From: Marinospirillum alkalitolerans
Lineage (GTDB): Bacteria > Pseudomonadota > Gammaproteobacteria > Pseudomonadales > Halomonadaceae
NCBI RefSeq assembly: GCF_045055655.1
Contig: NZ_JBANFI010000001.1
Location: forward strand, 124,001-188,000
DNA: 64,000 nt
Direction: 5' to 3'
The notes under the pieces were generated by a model. The model had not been told where the DNA came from and made no database searches. It worked only from the letters and a program-made list of their open reading frames with translations. Shown piece by piece: positions 63,182-64,000 of this stretch. The stretch's first letter is position 1, and each line of letters begins with the position of its first letter. A program made the translations under genes and the position numbers.

Positions 63182-63856
63182 ATGGGGATTAATCATTGGC
63201 CCGCCGATGAGCGGCCTAGAGAAAAACTGTTGCAACTTGGCGCGGCGCATTTAAGTGATGCTGAGCTGCTGGCTATTTTTTTGCGCGTTGGTGTGAAGGG
63301 TAAAAATGCTGTTGCTCTAGCGCAGGATCTGCTGGCCCACTATGGTGGCTTGCGCCCTTTGCTGAATACCACGCAAGAGGATTTTTGTGCCTATCCCGGA
63401 TTAGGCGCGGCTAAATATGCTCAGTTGCAGGCCGTGCTGGAAATGGCCAAGCGCCATCTGGAGGCTGAACTGGTGCGGGGGGAGGCCCTAACCAGCCCTG
63501 AAGCGGCCGCACGTTATTTGAAGCTGCAGCTGCGTGATCTGCCCTATGAAGTCTTTGCGCTGCTGTTATTGGATAATCAGCATCGTGTGCTTCGCTATGA
63601 GGCGCTGTTTCGTGGTACAGTGGACGCTGCCTCGGTCTACCCACGCGAAGTCGTCAAGCTGGTATTAGAGCATAATGCCGCCGCAGTGATTCTGGCCCAC
63701 AACCATCCCTCAGGTATTGCTGAACCCAGTCGTGCTGATGAACAGATCACTCAGCGCCTTAAGCAGGCTTTGCAGAGTGTGGATGTGCGTATTTTGGATC
63801 ATTTTGTGATAGGTGATGGAGAACCTGTGTCTTTTGCTGCCCGAGGTCTGCTATAA
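63182..63856 (+). CDS. radC: RadC/YicR family JAB-domain protein
   Basis: 224 aa from the ATG at 63182 (MGINHWPADERPREKLL), with AAGGAGGT just before. Helix-hairpin-helix part, then the JAB/MPN metalloprotease-like domain with HNHPSGIAEPSRAD. Former name (DNA repair) is not upheld by experiments. Upstream of rpmB as in E. coli (radC-rpmB-rpmG). Confidence 0.93.
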   Translation: MGINHWPADERPREKLLQLGAAHLSDAELLAIFLRVGVKGKNAVALAQDLLAHYGGLRPLLNTTQEDFCAYPGLGAAKYAQLQAVLEMAKRHLEAELVRGEALTSPEAAARYLKLQLRDLPYEVFALLLLDNQHRVLRYEALFRGTVDAASVYPREVVKLVLEHNAAAVILAHNHPSGIAEPSRADEQITQRLKQALQSVDVRILDHFVIGDGEPVSFAARGLL

Positions 63857-63890
63857 TACTGCGGCTTTTTCACCCGGATGGTTTGTCAGC

Positions 63891-63919
63891 TTGTCGGCAG
63901 GCTACCTTTCTGGTATAAA
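63891..63919 (+). promoter_or_regulatory. Promoter of rpmB
   Basis: TTGTCG, 17 bp, TATAAA (63891-63896 and 63914-63919), followed by a leader of about 45 nt and ribosome site GGAGG before the rpmB ATG. Confidence 0.8.
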
Positions 63920-63973
63920 GGCGCCCTTTCTATTTCATCAGCACTGCGCCCTTAGATCGACTGGAGGCCTATA

Positions 63974-64000
63974 ATGTCCATGGTTTGTCAAGTGACTGGC
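63974..64000 (+). CDS. rpmB: Ribosomal protein bL28, 3'-truncated by window end
   Basis: Only nine codons are visible, MSMVCQVTG, matching the MSRVCQVTGK start of bL28. Position after radC and the strong promoter agree. Confidence 0.85.

Overview
The window looks like chromosomal DNA of a free-living, motile gammaproteobacterium of the Oceanospirillales/Pseudomonadales kind. Evidence for this is the gene order (pyrG-kdsA-eno-ftsB-ispD-ispF-truD-surE-pcm-rpoS; radC opposite coaBC-dut-algC-argB-slmA, with rpmB next), roughly 50-55 % GC, many chemotaxis and c-di-GMP proteins, LptF/LptG, and a general porin. Species cannot be named from sequence alone. No rRNA, tRNA or CRISPR array was seen.

Layout. 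0-5.2 kb: 3' part of an AT-rich pilus-like gene cut by the window edge, ygiQ, two envelope genes. 5.2-6.0 kb: a non-coding stretch that carries, on the minus strand, a strong candidate CsrB/RsmZ-family regulatory RNA with its own GacA/UvrY-type box. 6-12.3 kb: valS, an SLC13 transporter, a DUF7352 protein, an NhaR-like regulator. 12.4-27 kb: a signal-transduction region with three chemoreceptors, a hybrid kinase broken by a tnpB-only IS605-type element, a sigma-54 activator next to a sigma-54 promoter that drives a 40-residue membrane protein, an EAL protein and a lone receiver protein. 27-31.7 kb: the EF-P module (efp-epmA, divergent epmB) plus a PilZ-like protein and a Rieske protein. 32-33 kb: major porin. 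33.2-43.9 kb: a housekeeping run ending in rpoS, with a DUF368 (polyprenyl-phosphate carrier) gene where nlpD often sits. 43.9-48.1 kb: holC-pepA divergent from lptF-lptG, followed by a MITE-like repeat that supplies the lptG stop codon. 48.4-53 kb: an RDD protein, an acyl-CoA ligase/dehydrogenase pair and a divergent AraC regulator. 53-58.2 kb: an ArsR repressor of the SqrR/YgaV type followed by an RND exporter, a LolA-like protein and an outer-membrane protein. 58.2-64 kb: slmA, argB, algC, dut, coaBC, radC, rpmB start.

The most interesting items are (1) the 16-GGA-motif small RNA at 5391-5625 with an upstream 18-bp palindrome; (2) the TnpB element with a readable omega-RNA end whose guide is the kinase sequence it sits in, and the deletion that accompanies it; (3) the compact sigma-54 circuit at 17.77-19.44 kb, with the same TGTCA-N4-TGTCA site on both sides of the small gene. 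All functional statements rest on reading the sequence and on family knowledge; no database search was run.
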